Source of the DNA: Treponema putidum
Lineage (GTDB): Bacteria > Spirochaetota > Spirochaetia > Treponematales > Treponemataceae
Length of the DNA stretch: 64,000 nt
NCBI RefSeq assembly: GCF_000755145.1
Contig: NZ_CP009228.1
Coordinates: 1,845,694-1,909,693 of the forward strand
Direction: 5' to 3'
Shown: piece by piece, positions 8,755 to 17,277 of the stretch
Layout of the letters: every line of letters starts with the position of its first letter
Numbering within the stretch: position 1 is the stretch's first letter
Made by a program: the position numbers and the translations under genes
The notes under the pieces: model-generated
What the model saw: the letters and a program-made list of their open reading frames with translations, nothing else
The model's database searches: none
Told to the model about the DNA's origin: nothing

Positions 8755-10043
8755 TGAAGATTCGACTATTTTTTATAGTATCAGTTTTTTTTAGCCTTGA
8801 TCTCATTCATTCAGCTTCTTTAAATTTTACAAGAGATGAACCTGTTGAACTTTGGCAATATAATAAAACTTCCCTTTCTTATAACTGCCAAAAATCGCTT
8901 CATGGTACGGTCATCGTTTCTTCAAAATACCCTCTAATTGAAAAATTTAGAACTCGGTATCTTAATGAAGACGGCTTACGCTATTTGGAAGCGATTATGC
9001 AAAGGTCTATTCCTTACCGCAATTTTATTATTGAAGAACTTCGCAGAGAAAATCTTCCTCCGGAACTTTTGTTCTTACCGGTGATAGAATCCGGTTTTTC
9101 TCCTAAGGCTGTTTCCAAATCGGGGGCCGTGGGCATCTGGCAGTTTATGCGGAACAGTATCGGCGGTTATGATATTCATATCGATGAATGGATTGATGAA
9201 AGGAGAGACCCATGGAAGACCAGTGCCGCCGCCGTAAAAAAACTTAAATGGAACTATAATTATTATAATGACTGGTACTTGGCTCTTGCAGCTTATAATT
9301 GCGGAGTAGGTGCCTTAGACAAGGCTATAAAAAAAGCCGGAAGCCGCAATTATTGGTACTTGGTCGAAAACAAATTTTTAAAGACTGAAACCTCCCTCTA
9401 TGTTGCCAAATTTTTAGCTATTGCAGAAATTCTTATGCAAAGTGAAAAGTACGGCATAGATTGGGGCGAGGCTCTTGATTATCAAGCCACTGATGTTATC
9501 CCGATAAGGCGTTCTGTGGATATTGTTCTGATTGCAGAAAAAATTAACGCTGATACTGAGCTTTTTTCAGCCCTTAATCCTTCTTTGAAATTTAATATTA
9601 CACCTCCCAATGTAAAATATAACTTGCGTATTCCTCTGGAATATAAAGATGCTGTTCAAGATTTGCTTGAAAAAAACACCCTTCTCATAAAATATTACAG
9701 TTATAAGATAAAATCAGGTGATACTCTTTATGCCTTATCAAAACACTATGGCGTAAGTGTTAAGTCTATTATGAACTATAACCCCAATGTCAAACCATCC
9801 GCCCTTAAGATAGGGCAGGTAATTAAAATACCCGCTTTAAAAACCGTAGCTTCATACCGTAATAGAAAAGATGACCAAAATGTTGAATTTACTGATGTAT
9901 GTGTAATTAAAAAGGGTGATACGCTTTGGTCTATAGCCTTAAAATATAATATTCAGGTTGAAACTCTTGCCGAAAAAAACGGAATCGAGGTGAATTCGGT
10001 GCTTTCCTTAGGTCAAAAACTAAAGGTGCCGATAATAAACTGA
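8754..10043 (+). CDS. membrane-bound lytic murein transglycosylase (SLT domain, two LysM)
   Basis: A 429-residue MltD-like enzyme that cleaves the glycan strands of peptidoglycan. Signal peptide at the N-terminus; SLT domain near residues 90-240 with catalytic glutamate in LPVIESGFSPKAVSKSGAVG and the later LALAAYNCGVGALDKA; then two LysM repeats (YKIKSGDTLYALSKHYGVS and CVIKKGDTLWSIALKYNIQ). The GTG at 8754 is chosen because GGAG lies 10 bases upstream and it yields a clean signal peptide; an in-frame ATG at 8715 would put a basic, non-signal segment in front. Translationally coupled to the lipoprotein gene. Confidence 0.92.
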   Translation: MKIRLFFIVSVFFSLDLIHSASLNFTRDEPVELWQYNKTSLSYNCQKSLHGTVIVSSKYPLIEKFRTRYLNEDGLRYLEAIMQRSIPYRNFIIEELRRENLPPELLFLPVIESGFSPKAVSKSGAVGIWQFMRNSIGGYDIHIDEWIDERRDPWKTSAAAVKKLKWNYNYYNDWYLALAAYNCGVGALDKAIKKAGSRNYWYLVENKFLKTETSLYVAKFLAIAEILMQSEKYGIDWGEALDYQATDVIPIRRSVDIVLIAEKINADTELFSALNPSLKFNITPPNVKYNLRIPLEYKDAVQDLLEKNTLLIKYYSYKIKSGDTLYALSKHYGVSVKSIMNYNPNVKPSALKIGQVIKIPALKTVASYRNRKDDQNVEFTDVCVIKKGDTLWSIALKYNIQVETLAEKNGIEVNSVLSLGQKLKVPIIN

Positions 10044-10062
10044 TAGCCAAGGGGATAAGCAA

Positions 10063-11412
10063 ATGAATAAATTTTTAAATAAAAATAGCACTTTAAAAAA
10101 CGCCAAGAGCTTAAGCAGCTTCTTTTTGTTTTTTTTCCTTTTTAGTTTTACCTTAAATGCCTATAAACCCGTTTTGCAATCTTCTTCCGTTCAAAATTGG
10201 GAGAACGGTACAATCGAATCCTTAATAAAACTGGATATGAATAAAAGCGGATTTTATCTTCCAAGTGATAGGGATGCGGCTTTTAATACAATAGAAAGAT
10301 ATATGCCTTCACTTTTAAAAGACATTTATCTTTCAGTTATAGTTGATTCTTCCCACCGTCTGGGAAACTATCTTGCTGAAGAAAAAGTAAATCTAAACAG
10401 TATAAACAAGATAATTGAAAAGGGAAATTATAAAAATCCTCATTTTTCAAATGATCTATCCGATGCCTTGATACAAACAAGTACTGAAATGCATGAAATT
10501 GCAAAGCTGTTTATAAAGCACAATACTCCTTATACACCCTCAATTCCGCCAAGTACGGCAGTGAGCAAGGTCTATACGGGTATTTTAATAGATGCCAGAG
10601 GCCTGCTGCCCGTGCACGGAGAATACACAAAGGAAAAACTTCAACCCTGCATTTTTCCGAAAATCTGGGATACCGATATGTCTACCATATATGAAAAGAA
10701 CATGGTTGATCCTAAAATAGCAAAAAAACTGGGCATAGTTTTATATTCTTCAAGCCTTAATGAAGAGCTGTATAGGGAATATGTCGGCACCGAGCCCTTG
10801 CGTATAATAGCAAGAGGTGTTTTCGGCCAAAATAGAACCGATCCGATTATTTCGATGGAAGACAGCAGCCGTATTTTATCAAAGCCTGAAAACTTAAAAC
10901 TTTTACAGGAGGGGAGAGTCGTTATCGTCTGTGATGAAGATATGCTTCATGTTACAGAGCCCTTTACTCCTCCCGATGAAAACTATTACTTTGCCTATCA
11001 TGATATTGAACTATTACTTGAAAAGAAAAAAGAAAAAGGAATTGAATTATCCAATCCGAAAAATATCATAAAGATAATTATGTATGATATACGGTTTGTT
11101 GCGGATATGCCCGATGTACTTCCTGAAGAGATGGGAAAGATAGATTTAATTGCGGAAGCTCTTTTAAAATTAGGGCCTTATACAAAATTTTTAATTGAAG
11201 GTCATACGGCTGACCTCAACAGACCTGAGGAAGAAAAAATTCTTTCGATACAGAGAGCTGAAAGAATTGCAGATGAAATTTCAAAACGGGGAATTGACCG
11301 CTCAAGGATAACGACAGCCGGTTACGGCAGTACAAAACCAAAGGCTCCCAGTAATAATGAGGCAAATATGGCAAAAAACCGTCGGGTTGAAATTACGGTA
11401 ATCCGTGAGTAA
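10063..11412 (+). CDS. OmpA-family outer-membrane/peptidoglycan-associated protein
   Basis: A 449-residue exported protein. A hydrophobic segment at residues 20-35 serves as signal or anchor. The middle (about 35-330) is of unknown fold. The C-terminal 90 residues are an OmpA domain with FLIEGHTADL, SIQRAERIADEISKRGID, TAGYGSTKP and NRRVEITV, which binds the diaminopimelate or ornithine of peptidoglycan. Following the lytic transglycosylase by 20 bases with its own ribosome binding site (AAGGGG), it is part of an envelope operon. Confidence 0.88.
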   Translation: MNKFLNKNSTLKNAKSLSSFFLFFFLFSFTLNAYKPVLQSSSVQNWENGTIESLIKLDMNKSGFYLPSDRDAAFNTIERYMPSLLKDIYLSVIVDSSHRLGNYLAEEKVNLNSINKIIEKGNYKNPHFSNDLSDALIQTSTEMHEIAKLFIKHNTPYTPSIPPSTAVSKVYTGILIDARGLLPVHGEYTKEKLQPCIFPKIWDTDMSTIYEKNMVDPKIAKKLGIVLYSSSLNEELYREYVGTEPLRIIARGVFGQNRTDPIISMEDSSRILSKPENLKLLQEGRVVIVCDEDMLHVTEPFTPPDENYYFAYHDIELLLEKKKEKGIELSNPKNIIKIIMYDIRFVADMPDVLPEEMGKIDLIAEALLKLGPYTKFLIEGHTADLNRPEEEKILSIQRAERIADEISKRGIDRSRITTAGYGSTKPKAPSNNEANMAKNRRVEITVIRE

Positions 11413-11420
11413 TCGTTTAC

Positions 11421-11507
11421 ATGAGGCTGATTTTAATTATGATACTTTTTTTAGCCTTGTTTGTTTATGCTGTATTAAAATATAATTTAAATAAAATTGG
11501 AGAATAA
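11421..11507 (+). CDS. possible 28-residue single-span membrane peptide
   Basis: ATG at 11421 opens a 28-codon frame encoding a short basic start and a hydrophobic span (ILIMILFLALFVYAVL), ending in TAA at 11505-11507 one base before the next ATG. Its last codons contain the next gene's GGAG ribosome binding site. There is no clear ribosome binding site of its own, so it may be a leader peptide or chance. Confidence 0.3.
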   Translation: MRLILIMILFLALFVYAVLKYNLNKIGE

Positions 11508-11508
11508 A

Positions 11509-11979
11509 ATGATAAAAAAATTTAGAGTTAAGGCCTGTGTTTTTAATTTGTTTGGCCTTACAATTTTAATGACTGCAATTTCTTTGCTGTTTTCTTGTTC
11601 CAGTCTTCCGACTGATGAAACCGTTCCTGCAAATCTTACACCGATTGAACTAAATCAAAGGGCTCAAGCAGAACTTGATAACGGTTATTTAAGAAATGCT
11701 CTTGAGTATTATAAAATAATTATAAAACGCTACGGCTCTGATGCCTCTACCAGAACAGCTGCAGAATACGAGATAGCCCATATCTATATAAGTCAAAACA
11801 AATGGCTTGAAGCCGATGATATGCTTAAAACTATCATCGACAGGTACGAAATGGCCGGAGGGGCCGGCCTTGCTCCTAAGTATTTGGTTCTTGCAAGGAA
11901 GGATTATAAAAAAACTCAAGGGCATATCCAAAAATACAACTTGAGAAAAACAAAGGCACAACCTGAAAAAACAGAATAA
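11509..11979 (+). CDS. TPR-type lipoprotein, function unknown
   Basis: A 156-residue protein with a lipoprotein signal ending LLFSCSS (cysteine near residue 30). The mature part has one or two tetratricopeptide-like helix pairs (NQRAQAELDNGYLRNALEYYKIIIKRYG and YEIAHIYISQNKWLEADDML), reminiscent of the YbgF/BamD type scaffold of short envelope TPR proteins. The ATG at 11509 follows GGAGAATAAA; an in-frame TTG at 11497 overlaps that site and is rejected. Last gene of the 7.7-12 kb envelope cluster. Confidence 0.82.
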   Translation: MIKKFRVKACVFNLFGLTILMTAISLLFSCSSLPTDETVPANLTPIELNQRAQAELDNGYLRNALEYYKIIIKRYGSDASTRTAAEYEIAHIYISQNKWLEADDMLKTIIDRYEMAGGAGLAPKYLVLARKDYKKTQGHIQKYNLRKTKAQPEKTE

Positions 11980-12000
11980 CAAGTTTAATAGGATTTTATC

Positions 12001-12915
12001 CTATAACCTTTTTTCTATCCATTCAAAAATATCGGCCTTAACTTCTTCCTTATTGGTTTCGTTTAAGATTTCATGGCGGGCTCCTTCATAGAGCTTTAAG
12101 TTAAGGTCTTTGATACCATTGGCCTTATAAATATCATATAGTTTTTTTACGCTCTTACCGAGGTTTGAAACGGGATCCCTCTCGCCTGAAGTAATTAGGA
12201 TGGGCAGGTCAGTCGGAATCTTAGTCATTTCCTTACTTTTGTGCGTTTGTTTTAGTCCTTTAATCATGTCTTGATAAAAACCTACAGTGCATACAAAACC
12301 GCAAAATTCATCATCAATATATTTTTGAACCTCTTTTTCATCTCTTGAAAGCCAGTCAAAATTTGTTTTAGGGGAATCAACGGTTTTATTGTAGGCTCCA
12401 AAGCTTAGTTTATCCATAAATTGAGAAGGCTTTTTTCTTCCTGAAAACAGCTTGTTTAAGCCGGCAGCAATGCCTGCGATTTTCAATATAGGGTTTGGGC
12501 CTGCACTCCCTACTAAGACAGCCGCCTTCACGGTTTTACCGTAGTTTTCTATATAGTTTTGAGTTATAAAAGACCCGAATGAATGTCCCAATATTATAAC
12601 CGGAATATCCGGATAAATTTTTTGAATTTCATCATTGATTTCTTTTTGGTCTTCCACCACTCTTTGGAAACCGTTATTATCCGAAAGGTATCCTTTAAGC
12701 ATTACATTTCCGCAAGTTTTGCCGTGTCCTCGATGGTCTGCTGCAAAAACGGTAAAACCTCTAGTGCAAGCGTCTTCTGCAAAATCTTCATATCTTAAAG
12801 CATGTTCTGCCATTCCGTGAACTATATGGATTACAGCTTTTGGCTTTTTTTTAGGCAGCCATTGATGCACTGCAATAGCCGATCCGTCGTTCATTGTTTG
12901 ATAAATTGTCTGCAT
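12001..12915 (-). CDS. alpha/beta hydrolase, monoacylglycerol lipase/lysophospholipase type
   Basis: A 304-residue serine hydrolase of the Hydrolase_4 family. The nucleophile elbow is GHSFGS (near residue 115), with the early HGMAEHALRYEDFA oxyanion region, the acid in SGERDPVS and the catalytic histidine in GARHEILNE. Such enzymes release fatty acids from monoacylglycerols or lysophospholipids; exact substrate is unknown. AAGGGG precedes the ATG. No signal peptide, so cytoplasmic. It is monocistronic and convergent with the lipoprotein gene. Confidence 0.88.
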   Translation of the reverse strand: MQTIYQTMNDGSAIAVHQWLPKKKPKAVIHIVHGMAEHALRYEDFAEDACTRGFTVFAADHRGHGKTCGNVMLKGYLSDNNGFQRVVEDQKEINDEIQKIYPDIPVIILGHSFGSFITQNYIENYGKTVKAAVLVGSAGPNPILKIAGIAAGLNKLFSGRKKPSQFMDKLSFGAYNKTVDSPKTNFDWLSRDEKEVQKYIDDEFCGFVCTVGFYQDMIKGLKQTHKSKEMTKIPTDLPILITSGERDPVSNLGKSVKKLYDIYKANGIKDLNLKLYEGARHEILNETNKEEVKADIFEWIEKRL

Positions 12916-13060
12916 AATTAATCCCCTTTTAGATATTATAATTCATAAAAATATAATTTTCAATAAATAAATAGGCAAATTAAAAAAAAGTATAAATCAT
13001 TTACTTTTTTCATTTTTTATGGTAAAGTGGTAAAACTATAAATCATTTTTGGAGGACTTT

Positions 13061-14290
13061 ATGGATTTTAAACGAAATATAGAAAAATATGTTGAACTTA
13101 TTTTGAAAGTCGGCCTTAATATACAAAAGGGCGATGGTATCTTTGTACTTGTAAACGAACATTCAATCGGCATGGTTCGGGAGGTTACAAAACAGGCTTA
13201 TAAGATGGGAGCCAAGGATGTTATCTATGACTTTTCCGATGATCAGATGACCCTTGACCGCTATGCTTACGGTGCTGACAGCATCTTTAAGGAAATGCCC
13301 AAATTTAAAATAGACTATATGGAGGCGGCTTATAAAAATAATTACCATCGCCTTGCAATAGTAGCAGATAATCCAGAACTTTTAAAAAACGCTGATGCAA
13401 AAAAAGTTTCTGAATGGAATAAGACTAGGGCTATAGCCTCAAAGTCCATAATGAAATACACAATGGAAAACCACGTAAAATGGTGCGTTGCCGCGCACCC
13501 GACTCCCGAATGGGCAAAATCTGTATTTCCCGAATTACCTCAAGACCAAGCTCTAACAAAACTTTGGGAAAAAGTATTCGACGCAACAAGGGTAAGCATT
13601 CCCGACCCTGTTGCCGCATGGAAAGAACATGATGCCGCCTTAAAAAAACATCAAAACTTTTTAAACGAGATGGCTTTTGAAAAGCTCTTATACAAGGGAC
13701 CGGGAACCGATTTGGAAGTATATCTTACCCAAGGACACCGCTGGGTCGGCGGCTCCGGCAAGAGCACTAGAGGAGATGTCTTTATGGCCAATATTCCTAC
13801 TGAAGAAGTATTTTCGATGCCTCATGCCTTTAAGGTAAACGGAACATTAAAAGCCACAAAGCCATTGGCTGCCAGAGGAAGAATTATCGATGATTTTCAT
13901 TTTACCTTTAAGGACGGAAAAGTTATAGACTTTGATGCTAAGGAAGGAAAAGAGGTGCTTCAATCTCTATTAGATTCCGATGAAGGATCACGCCGTCTTG
14001 GTGAAGTTGCCTTGGTAGCAGATGATTCTCCCATCAGCAACACAGGCATTCTTTTTAAAAACACTCTCTTTGATGAAAACGCATCCTGCCATTTTGCCAT
14101 AGGAAACGCCTATAGCGAAAATATAGAAGGAGGAGAAACCTTTACCGACGAAGAAAAGAAAAAAATAGGGATGAATAATTCTATTATTCATGTTGACTTT
14201 ATGGTCGGCGGCCCTGAGCTTTCCGTTATAGGTGTTAAAAAGGACGGAACTCAAGTTCAGCTTCTAAAAGACGGAAACTGGGTGATATAA
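13061..14290 (+). CDS. M29 family metallo-aminopeptidase
   Basis: A 409-residue aminopeptidase of the M29 (AmpS/aminopeptidase T) family, which removes N-terminal residues using a two-metal site. Candidate ligands are visible in the order expected: glutamate in NIPTEEVFSMPH, glutamate in FKNTLFDENASCHFAIG with its histidine, then HVDFMVGG near the C-terminus. The ATG at 13061 follows GGAGGACTTT; a TTG at 13049 overlaps that site. A weaker promoter is visible at TTTACT 13000 / TAAAGT 13023 (17-base spacer). Fits a peptide-consuming metabolism. Confidence 0.92.
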   Translation: MDFKRNIEKYVELILKVGLNIQKGDGIFVLVNEHSIGMVREVTKQAYKMGAKDVIYDFSDDQMTLDRYAYGADSIFKEMPKFKIDYMEAAYKNNYHRLAIVADNPELLKNADAKKVSEWNKTRAIASKSIMKYTMENHVKWCVAAHPTPEWAKSVFPELPQDQALTKLWEKVFDATRVSIPDPVAAWKEHDAALKKHQNFLNEMAFEKLLYKGPGTDLEVYLTQGHRWVGGSGKSTRGDVFMANIPTEEVFSMPHAFKVNGTLKATKPLAARGRIIDDFHFTFKDGKVIDFDAKEGKEVLQSLLDSDEGSRRLGEVALVADDSPISNTGILFKNTLFDENASCHFAIGNAYSENIEGGETFTDEEKKKIGMNNSIIHVDFMVGGPELSVIGVKKDGTQVQLLKDGNWVI

Positions 14291-14337
14291 AATAAAGAAA
14301 TGTATCATAAACGAAAAAATTTATTTTAAGGATTTTT

Positions 14338-15090
14338 ATGAATAAAACAACAATCAAACTAATCGGTATTGTAAAAGCTGCCCTGATAACGGCTCTTTTG
14401 GTTATGTGCATCGGCTGCCGATCCTTTTCCGATTCAGATAAGTCAATCAAAGGAAACGGAATAATAGAAACTAAATCATTTTCTGAAAATAATTTTACTA
14501 CTGTTTGCATCTCAGGCGGTTGGACTGCCGATATACGGTGCAGCGAAGCCTTTTCCATTCAAATTGAAACGGATGAAAATATTTTCTCCTATTTAGATAT
14601 ATCCGTTACCGGCACCACTCTTAACATCGGTTTTAAGTCGGGATACAGCATATCAAAGACGCATTGTAAAGCCTCTATTACAATGCCTGCTTTAATAAAG
14701 TTGCAGACGTCCGGTTCAGTTAGAGGCAGCATTTCATCATTCAATATGCCTAAAGATTCAATGTCGATAGATATCTCAGGCAGCGGTGATATTACTGCAC
14801 TCGATATTACGGTAAATACCTTAAGGTTGGACGTATCCGGCGCAGCCGATTTTTCCGCAACAGGAAAAGCCGAAAATATGATAGCGGATATTTCCGGTTC
14901 AGGGGATATAAAAACAACCGGTTTGGAAACCGAAAAAGCCGATATTTCAATTTCAGGTGCCGGTTCTGCAAAAGTTTGGGTTACAAGGAATTTAAAAGCC
15001 GATATCAGCGGTTCAGGTTCAGTCCGTTATAAGGGTAATCCTGAAATTAAAGTAAAAAGCTCGGGCAGCGGCAGCATATCTTCTCTTTAA
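14338..15090 (+). CDS. GIN-domain (DUF2807) lipoprotein
   Basis: A 250-residue lipoprotein (signal ending VMCIGCRS, cysteine near 29) with a head GIN domain, a right-handed beta-helix-like repeat of SGSG motifs: ISGSGDITALDI, VSGAADFSATGK, ISGSGDIKTTGL, ISGAGSAKVWV and a closing SSGSGSISSL. The domain starts with the typical ETKSFSENNFTTVCISGGWTADI pattern. Its molecular role is unknown; members are envelope adhesion-like or stress-associated proteins in many bacteria. Confidence 0.85.
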   Translation: MNKTTIKLIGIVKAALITALLVMCIGCRSFSDSDKSIKGNGIIETKSFSENNFTTVCISGGWTADIRCSEAFSIQIETDENIFSYLDISVTGTTLNIGFKSGYSISKTHCKASITMPALIKLQTSGSVRGSISSFNMPKDSMSIDISGSGDITALDITVNTLRLDVSGAADFSATGKAENMIADISGSGDIKTTGLETEKADISISGAGSAKVWVTRNLKADISGSGSVRYKGNPEIKVKSSGSGSISSL

Positions 15091-15126
15091 AAATGGAGTG
15101 ATTAGCCATGAAGGATTTTATATAAT

Positions 15127-15627
15127 ATGAAAAAAGAAAACCAAGAACATCTCCCTGTTATGGGAGTAGGGCCTGTGTGTATTGCAATTATGATTGCGCT
15201 CACCGCTGCAGGGATTGCGCTTGTCAAATTCAATATGCTTACAAGCGGCAATGTTACCGGTGGTATCATCGCAGTTCTTTTTGTAATTGCCGGAATCTTG
15301 TGCATTGCAGTCGGGGGTATCTTGTGGTATGCTGCGGTATTCGGCGCCAAGATCGACATCAAGATAAAGTCGAACCGGCTTGAAACCGGCGGCGTGTATG
15401 CCCTCGTGCGTAATCCCATTTATTCCGCCTTTTTGTTTATCTGTATCGGTGCGCTGCTGTTCTGCCGTAATTGGTATGTATTGATTTTGCCGCCTATTTT
15501 TTGGCTGTACCTTACCGTGTTTATGAAGCTTACGGAAGAGCGATGGCTTTTAGACCGCTTCGGAGAGGAATATAAAGCTTATAGTAAACGGGTCAACCGA
15601 TTTATTCCGTGGAAAAAGAATAAGTAA
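15127..15627 (+). CDS. isoprenylcysteine carboxyl methyltransferase (ICMT/PEMT) family membrane protein
   Basis: A 166-residue integral membrane protein with about four spans. The C-terminal catalytic signature is visible: GGVYALVRNPIYSAFLF followed by EERWLLDRFGEEYKAYSKRVNRFIPW, the arrangement that binds S-adenosylmethionine in ICMT/PEMT enzymes. Substrate unknown, since bacteria lack prenylated CaaX proteins; lipids or small hydrophobic molecules are possible. The sequence is visibly GC-richer than its neighbours, hinting at acquisition. Ribosome binding site AAGGA is rather distant (12 bases). Confidence 0.82.
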   Translation: MKKENQEHLPVMGVGPVCIAIMIALTAAGIALVKFNMLTSGNVTGGIIAVLFVIAGILCIAVGGILWYAAVFGAKIDIKIKSNRLETGGVYALVRNPIYSAFLFICIGALLFCRNWYVLILPPIFWLYLTVFMKLTEERWLLDRFGEEYKAYSKRVNRFIPWKKNK

Positions 15628-15643
15628 TCTTGCCGGCAAGACT

Positions 15644-15997
15644 ATGAACATACAGGATTTTTGGAATGCGGTGTTAAAACAGGATAAGGAGAGTTTGCGT
15701 ACCTTTTTTGCAGATTCGGCATATATCAACTGGCATTGTACCAATGAGCATTTTACAGCGGAAGAATACATACGGGTAAACTGTGAATATCCGGGGACAT
15801 GGGACGGTACAATCGAAAGGGTAGAACAAATCGGAGACCTTACCATCACCGCAGTCAACGTATACAGCGCCGATAAAACAAGTTCTTTTCACGTGGTGTC
15901 GTTTATAAAAATAAAAGACGGTAAAATCATTGCGATGAATGAATATTGGGGATATGACGGAGAACCTCCTCAATGGAGACTGGAGAAAAATACATAA
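15644..15997 (+). CDS. NTF2-like (SnoaL-type) small protein
   Basis: A 117-residue single-domain protein with the cone-fold pattern of NTF2-like proteins: helix (MNIQDFWNAVLKQDKESLRTFF), then DSAYINWHCTNEHFTAEEYIRVN, and the terminal SFIKIKDGKIIAMNEYWGYDGEPPQW typical of this group. Usually annotated as nuclear transport factor 2 family; actual ligand or reaction unknown. It starts 17 bases after the methyltransferase-like gene, so the two are probably cotranscribed. Confidence 0.78.
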   Translation: MNIQDFWNAVLKQDKESLRTFFADSAYINWHCTNEHFTAEEYIRVNCEYPGTWDGTIERVEQIGDLTITAVNVYSADKTSSFHVVSFIKIKDGKIIAMNEYWGYDGEPPQWRLEKNT

Positions 15998-16010
15998 CCG
16001 ATTGGTAACG

Positions 16011-16085
16011 GATAATTTGTAATTGGTAATTAAAGTAGCCTACGTACGGTATGCGGTAATTACACATTGCACATTACAAATTATC
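16011..16085. repeat. 75-bp inverted-repeat element between genes
   Basis: GATAATTTGTAAT (16011-16023) is a perfect 13-bp inverse of ATTACAAATTATC (16073-16085); the arms extend imperfectly inward with repeated GGTAATTA / TAATTACC motifs. The size and A+T-rich termini resemble a small non-autonomous repeat. It ends just before the ribosome binding site of the next gene. Confidence 0.6.
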
Positions 16086-16109
16086 AATTTATATAAGGGA
16101 GGTTTATTT

Positions 16110-16586
16110 ATGAGAAGAGTAGACAGGGCAGTAACGGATAATCGTCAAATACAATCAATTATCGAAAAAGCAAAGGTTGTACATATCGGTATGATCGATA
16201 ATGACCGGCCGTATGTAGTACCGATGCAGTACGGTTTTATATTTAACGAAGGCAAATTGACTTTATATGTGCACTGCGCAAAAAAAGGGCGGAAGCTGGA
16301 TATTATAAACAAGAACCCTCATGTTTTTATCGAGCTTGAAACGGAAGCTGTGGTTATTTCCGGAGGGGAAATTCCGTGTGAGTACGGATCGGAATATGCA
16401 AGCGTTATGGGAGACGGCACGGCTTTTTTTGTTGAAGATGTAAAAGAAAAGATTTTAGGCTTGCAGCTGCTGATGAAAACACAGACAGGCCGGGATTTTG
16501 AAATAACCGAACAGATGACAAAACAGGTTACTGTTTTACGTATCGATGTTCCATGTGTAACGGCAAAAAGCAGAGCTAAGGCTTAG
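16110..16586 (+). CDS. pyridoxamine 5'-phosphate oxidase-like FMN-binding protein
   Basis: A 158-residue split-barrel flavoprotein of the NimA/Pyridox_ox-like group. It shows VVHIGMIDNDRPYVVPMQYGF, the next strand LYVHCAKKGRKLDII, and a late YASVMGDGTAFFVED. NimA-like members reduce nitro-compounds or bind FMN/heme; this one is unassigned. The ATG at 16110 follows GGGAGGTTTATTT; a longer in-frame GTG start would run into the upstream inverted repeat and is rejected. Confidence 0.85.
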   Translation: MRRVDRAVTDNRQIQSIIEKAKVVHIGMIDNDRPYVVPMQYGFIFNEGKLTLYVHCAKKGRKLDIINKNPHVFIELETEAVVISGGEIPCEYGSEYASVMGDGTAFFVEDVKEKILGLQLLMKTQTGRDFEITEQMTKQVTVLRIDVPCVTAKSRAKA

Positions 16587-16596
16587 TTGGAGGTGT

Positions 16597-16807
16597 GATA
16601 AACAGTTCGGCACAAATACTGCCTCACTGTTTATCTGCCGAGTTTGCCTTTCAGGCAAACGTCGTGTTATTGTATGCGGTTTGCAAGCAAACCGCTTGAA
16701 AAAACTTTTTTCAGGATTTGATTCGCTATCCGCTTTAGCGGATACGATGAAAAATTTCCTTACAGAACAGAGCCGAAAGGCTCTGATAATCCTTGCAAAA
16801 AGTTTTT
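16597..16807. repeat. composite hairpin cluster (five perfect stems) in a 234-bp gene-free gap
   Basis: Stems in order: GATAAACAGT 16597-16606 with ACTGTTTATC 16626-16635; GTTTGCCT 16642-16649 with 16653-16660; GCGGTTTGC 16676-16684 with 16687-16695; TATCCGCT 16727-16734 with 16737-16744; CAGAGCC 16768-16774 with 16779-16785 around a GAAA loop. The last two are enclosed by a near-perfect inverted repeat (16699-16718 with 16788-16807). No open frame was seen. It could be a compound mobile repeat or a structured leader; the GGGAGG of the next gene starts 2 bases beyond. Confidence 0.75.
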
Positions 16808-16820
16808 ATGGGAGGATAAA

Positions 16821-17258
16821 ATGTGTGAAGAATGTTATGTAAACGAAAATAGAATTACTCCGCTGCTTAATCCCGTAGATTGTTTGGAGCACCATACACA
16901 ATATATCTGCGGAACATGCGGACGGTGTATTTGTATTGAGCGTGATCCTCAACGAGGTTTGCAAAGATGGAATTTTCCGTTTAAATCATTGGAAATTGCC
17001 AAGCTCTATTTACGGACCGCGGATTATACGGAAAAAAAGGCCTGCGGTATCTACGAAATAGAAAGCAGCAAGGGAAAAAAATCATATAAAATTTTCCCTT
17101 CCTATGATGATCTGCTTTTATTTTTGAAAAAAAATAAAGATAAAAAATGCAAACAAACAGCGCCTCTTTTTACTGTTGGAGAATATAAAGAATATCCGCA
17201 TACACAAATACGTATGTTGGCTTCTGCCGAAGTAAGACAATATATGAGTGAACGTTAA
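16821..17258 (+). CDS. small cysteine-rich protein of unknown function
   Basis: A 145-residue cytoplasmic protein. The N-terminal third holds cysteines at CEEC, DCLEHH and CGTCGRCIC, so a zinc ribbon or knuckle is likely. The rest is mixed alpha/beta and lysine-rich (FLKKNKDKKCKQ), ending in TQIRMLASAEVRQYM. No family is recognised. GGGAGG lies 6 bases before the ATG. It lies between a hairpin cluster and a DUF3841-type gene in the accessory patch. Confidence 0.7.
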   Translation: MCEECYVNENRITPLLNPVDCLEHHTQYICGTCGRCICIERDPQRGLQRWNFPFKSLEIAKLYLRTADYTEKKACGIYEIESSKGKKSYKIFPSYDDLLLFLKKNKDKKCKQTAPLFTVGEYKEYPHTQIRMLASAEVRQYMSER

Positions 17259-17277
17259 CTAAATTTTATGAGAGGTA

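Noticed and set aside
16011-16807. Insertion sequence or integron cassette array
   Set aside because: Inverted repeats are present, but no transposase or integrase frame is seen and the repeats differ from each other; only a repeat cluster can be supported.
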